From the NCBI GenBank assembly GCA_030637965.1, contig DAOWFO010000055.1:1-15126 (forward strand): DNA of 15,126 bases, written 5' to 3'. Below the pieces are notes generated by a model. The model made no database searches, was not told the origin of the DNA, and worked only from the letters and a program-made list of their open reading frames with translations. Source of the DNA: Thermoplasmata archaeon. Lineage in GTDB: Archaea > Thermoplasmatota > E2 > DHVEG-1. The position numbers and the translations under genes were made by a program. Within the stretch, counting starts at the first letter, position 1; every line of letters begins with the position of its first letter. Shown one piece after another: positions 14,423 through 15,126 of this stretch.

Positions 14423-14815
14423 ATGAATGGTCAGGATGTTATCGAGTTACGTGATACTAACTGGGAAAAAAGCGTAGAAAATGAAGAAAAACCTGTAATG
14501 GTGATGTTTTATAGTACTACATGCCCACATTGTCAGGTAATGGAACCCCATTTTCAGAAATATGCTAAGGATTTCAAAGACAAGGTTGTGTTTGCTAAAG
14601 TTAATATTATAGATAATCCTACTATTGTTGGGAGATATGGAATAATGGGTACACCTACATTCAAATTTTTCTGCAAGGGACAACCTGTTCAAGAATTAGT
14701 TGGTGAAATGTATCCATCTTTGTTGAAAAAAACTGTCGAGGATGCACTTCAACATTCATCTCAATGTTTTAAAAAAACCACTTGGATTGATCCTGGTATA
14801 ACTGGCTATGCATAA
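14423..14815 (+). CDS. Thioredoxin-fold protein with CPHC active site
   Basis: A 130-aa thiol-disulfide oxidoreductase. Strand EKPVMVMFYS leads into TTCPHCQVMEPHF (Cys34, Cys37), then KVVFAKVNIIDNP and the cis-proline loop GIMGTPTF (Pro78), as in thioredoxins. Classical thioredoxin has CGPC; CPHC is the dipeptide of DsbA and implies a more oxidising protein. There is no signal peptide, so it should act in the cytosol. Two more cysteines (Cys84, Cys115) and a 20-residue C-terminal tail (QCFKKTTWIDPGITGYA) exceed the usual length. The start is ATG 14423 because TGAGGAT sits 4 nt upstream; TTG 14411 is in frame but overlaps that site. A nitroreductase begins 16 nt after the stop, so the two are probably one operon, which suggests a redox role. 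Its exact partner is unknown. Confidence 0.9.
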   Translation: MNGQDVIELRDTNWEKSVENEEKPVMVMFYSTTCPHCQVMEPHFQKYAKDFKDKVVFAKVNIIDNPTIVGRYGIMGTPTFKFFCKGQPVQELVGEMYPSLLKKTVEDALQHSSQCFKKTTWIDPGITGYA

Positions 14816-14831
14816 AAAGTAAGGAATAATA

Positions 14832-15126
14832 ATGAATGTTAAACAAGCGATAGTTGGTAGAAGAGCTTATCGTTCATTAGAACCTGTTGAGATAACAGAG
14901 GAAATCATATATGATCTCGCTGAATGTGCACGACTTTCGGCATCTTGTTTTAATAATCAACCTTGGCGGTATATTTTTGTCAATAATTCAGAGGTTTTAA
15001 AGGAGATGCACAAAGCATTTTCTTCTGGAAATAAATGGGCAGAGGATGCTTCTATGATTATTGTTGTATTCAGTAAAAAAGAGCTTGATTGTATGATTCG
15101 TGATAGAGAATATTATTTGTTTGATA
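14832..15126 (+). CDS. Nitroreductase-family flavoprotein, N-terminal part (runs off window)
   Basis: The first 98 residues of an FMN-binding nitroreductase-fold enzyme, which in this family reduces various acceptors with NAD(P)H. GRRAYRSLEPVEIT (from 9) is the FMN-phosphate-binding start (RRSxR-like), followed by the helix IIYDLAECARLS and the loop SASCFNNQPWRYIFV (from 36), the conserved PSxxNxQPW-like segment. The ATG at 14832 has AAGGA 7-8 nt upstream and is 16 nt after the thioredoxin-like gene. The substrate cannot be told from the N-terminus; the family also contains dehalogenases and F420-type ligases, but this opening is that of the common nitroreductase group. The C-terminal half is outside the window. 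Confidence 0.9.
   Translation, partial: MNVKQAIVGRRAYRSLEPVEITEEIIYDLAECARLSASCFNNQPWRYIFVNNSEVLKEMHKAFSSGNKWAEDASMIIVVFSKKELDCMIRDREYYLFD

Noticed and set aside
1..15126. tRNA genes, CRISPR array, insertion sequence or defence island
   Set aside because: Reading both strands I found no T-loop/acceptor pattern, no regularly spaced repeats, and no transposase, integrase, nuclease-methylase or toxin-antitoxin pair; the genes are mostly housekeeping.

Overview
The window reads as AT-rich chromosomal DNA of an archaeon. Archaeal traits are PyrB/PyrI, an archaeal-type aspartyl-tRNA synthetase, an archaeal 4-phosphopantoate--beta-alanine ligase, intein-free RtcB, a PAC2-family protein, TATA-like boxes about 25 nt before several starts, and a mix of leaderless genes and genes with Shine-Dalgarno (SD) sites. 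The class II (bacterial-type) HMG-CoA reductase tail and a small secreted protein with an Ig/PKD-like fold point to Thermoplasmatota, perhaps an uncultured marine or sediment lineage. That placement is inference and rests partly on remembered family patterns. I see no tRNA, rRNA, CRISPR array, transposase or integrase.

Layout. 1-330: end of HMG-CoA reductase (mevalonate/isoprenoid lipid pathway). 495-929 (-): small secreted protein. 1129-2507 (-): pyrB-pyrI with an ATGA overlap (pyrimidine synthesis). 2731-3819 (+): unrecognised DNA-binding-type protein with a repeated acidic motif, a helix-hairpin-helix and a basic C-terminal module. 3883-5352 (+): RtcB RNA ligase. 5417-6181 (+): PAC2-family protein. 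6281-8351 (+): 4-phosphopantoate--beta-alanine ligase and aspartyl-tRNA synthetase, 13 nt apart and probably one operon. 8525-9637 (-): phosphofructokinase with residues predicting pyrophosphate use. 9808-10137 (-): winged-helix regulator, divergent from a 68-aa SAP-like protein (10324-10530, +). 10551-11219 (-): endonuclease III. 11389-11493 (+): 34-aa single-span membrane microprotein. 11581-13512 (+): Ski2/Mtr4-type helicase. 13596-14213 (-): metallo-beta-lactamase-fold hydrolase with a TTG start. 14423-14815 (+): thioredoxin-fold protein with a CPHC active site, followed 16 nt later by a nitroreductase cut by the window end.

Most genes are core metabolism or information processing, in short units on both strands, so this looks like an ordinary chromosomal region and not an island. 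The least explained items are the HhH protein with four PxWE-like motifs, the Ski2-type helicase, the secreted protein with its conserved-looking C-terminal tail, the CPHC thioredoxin/nitroreductase pair and the microprotein. I did not find a convincing new multi-gene system.
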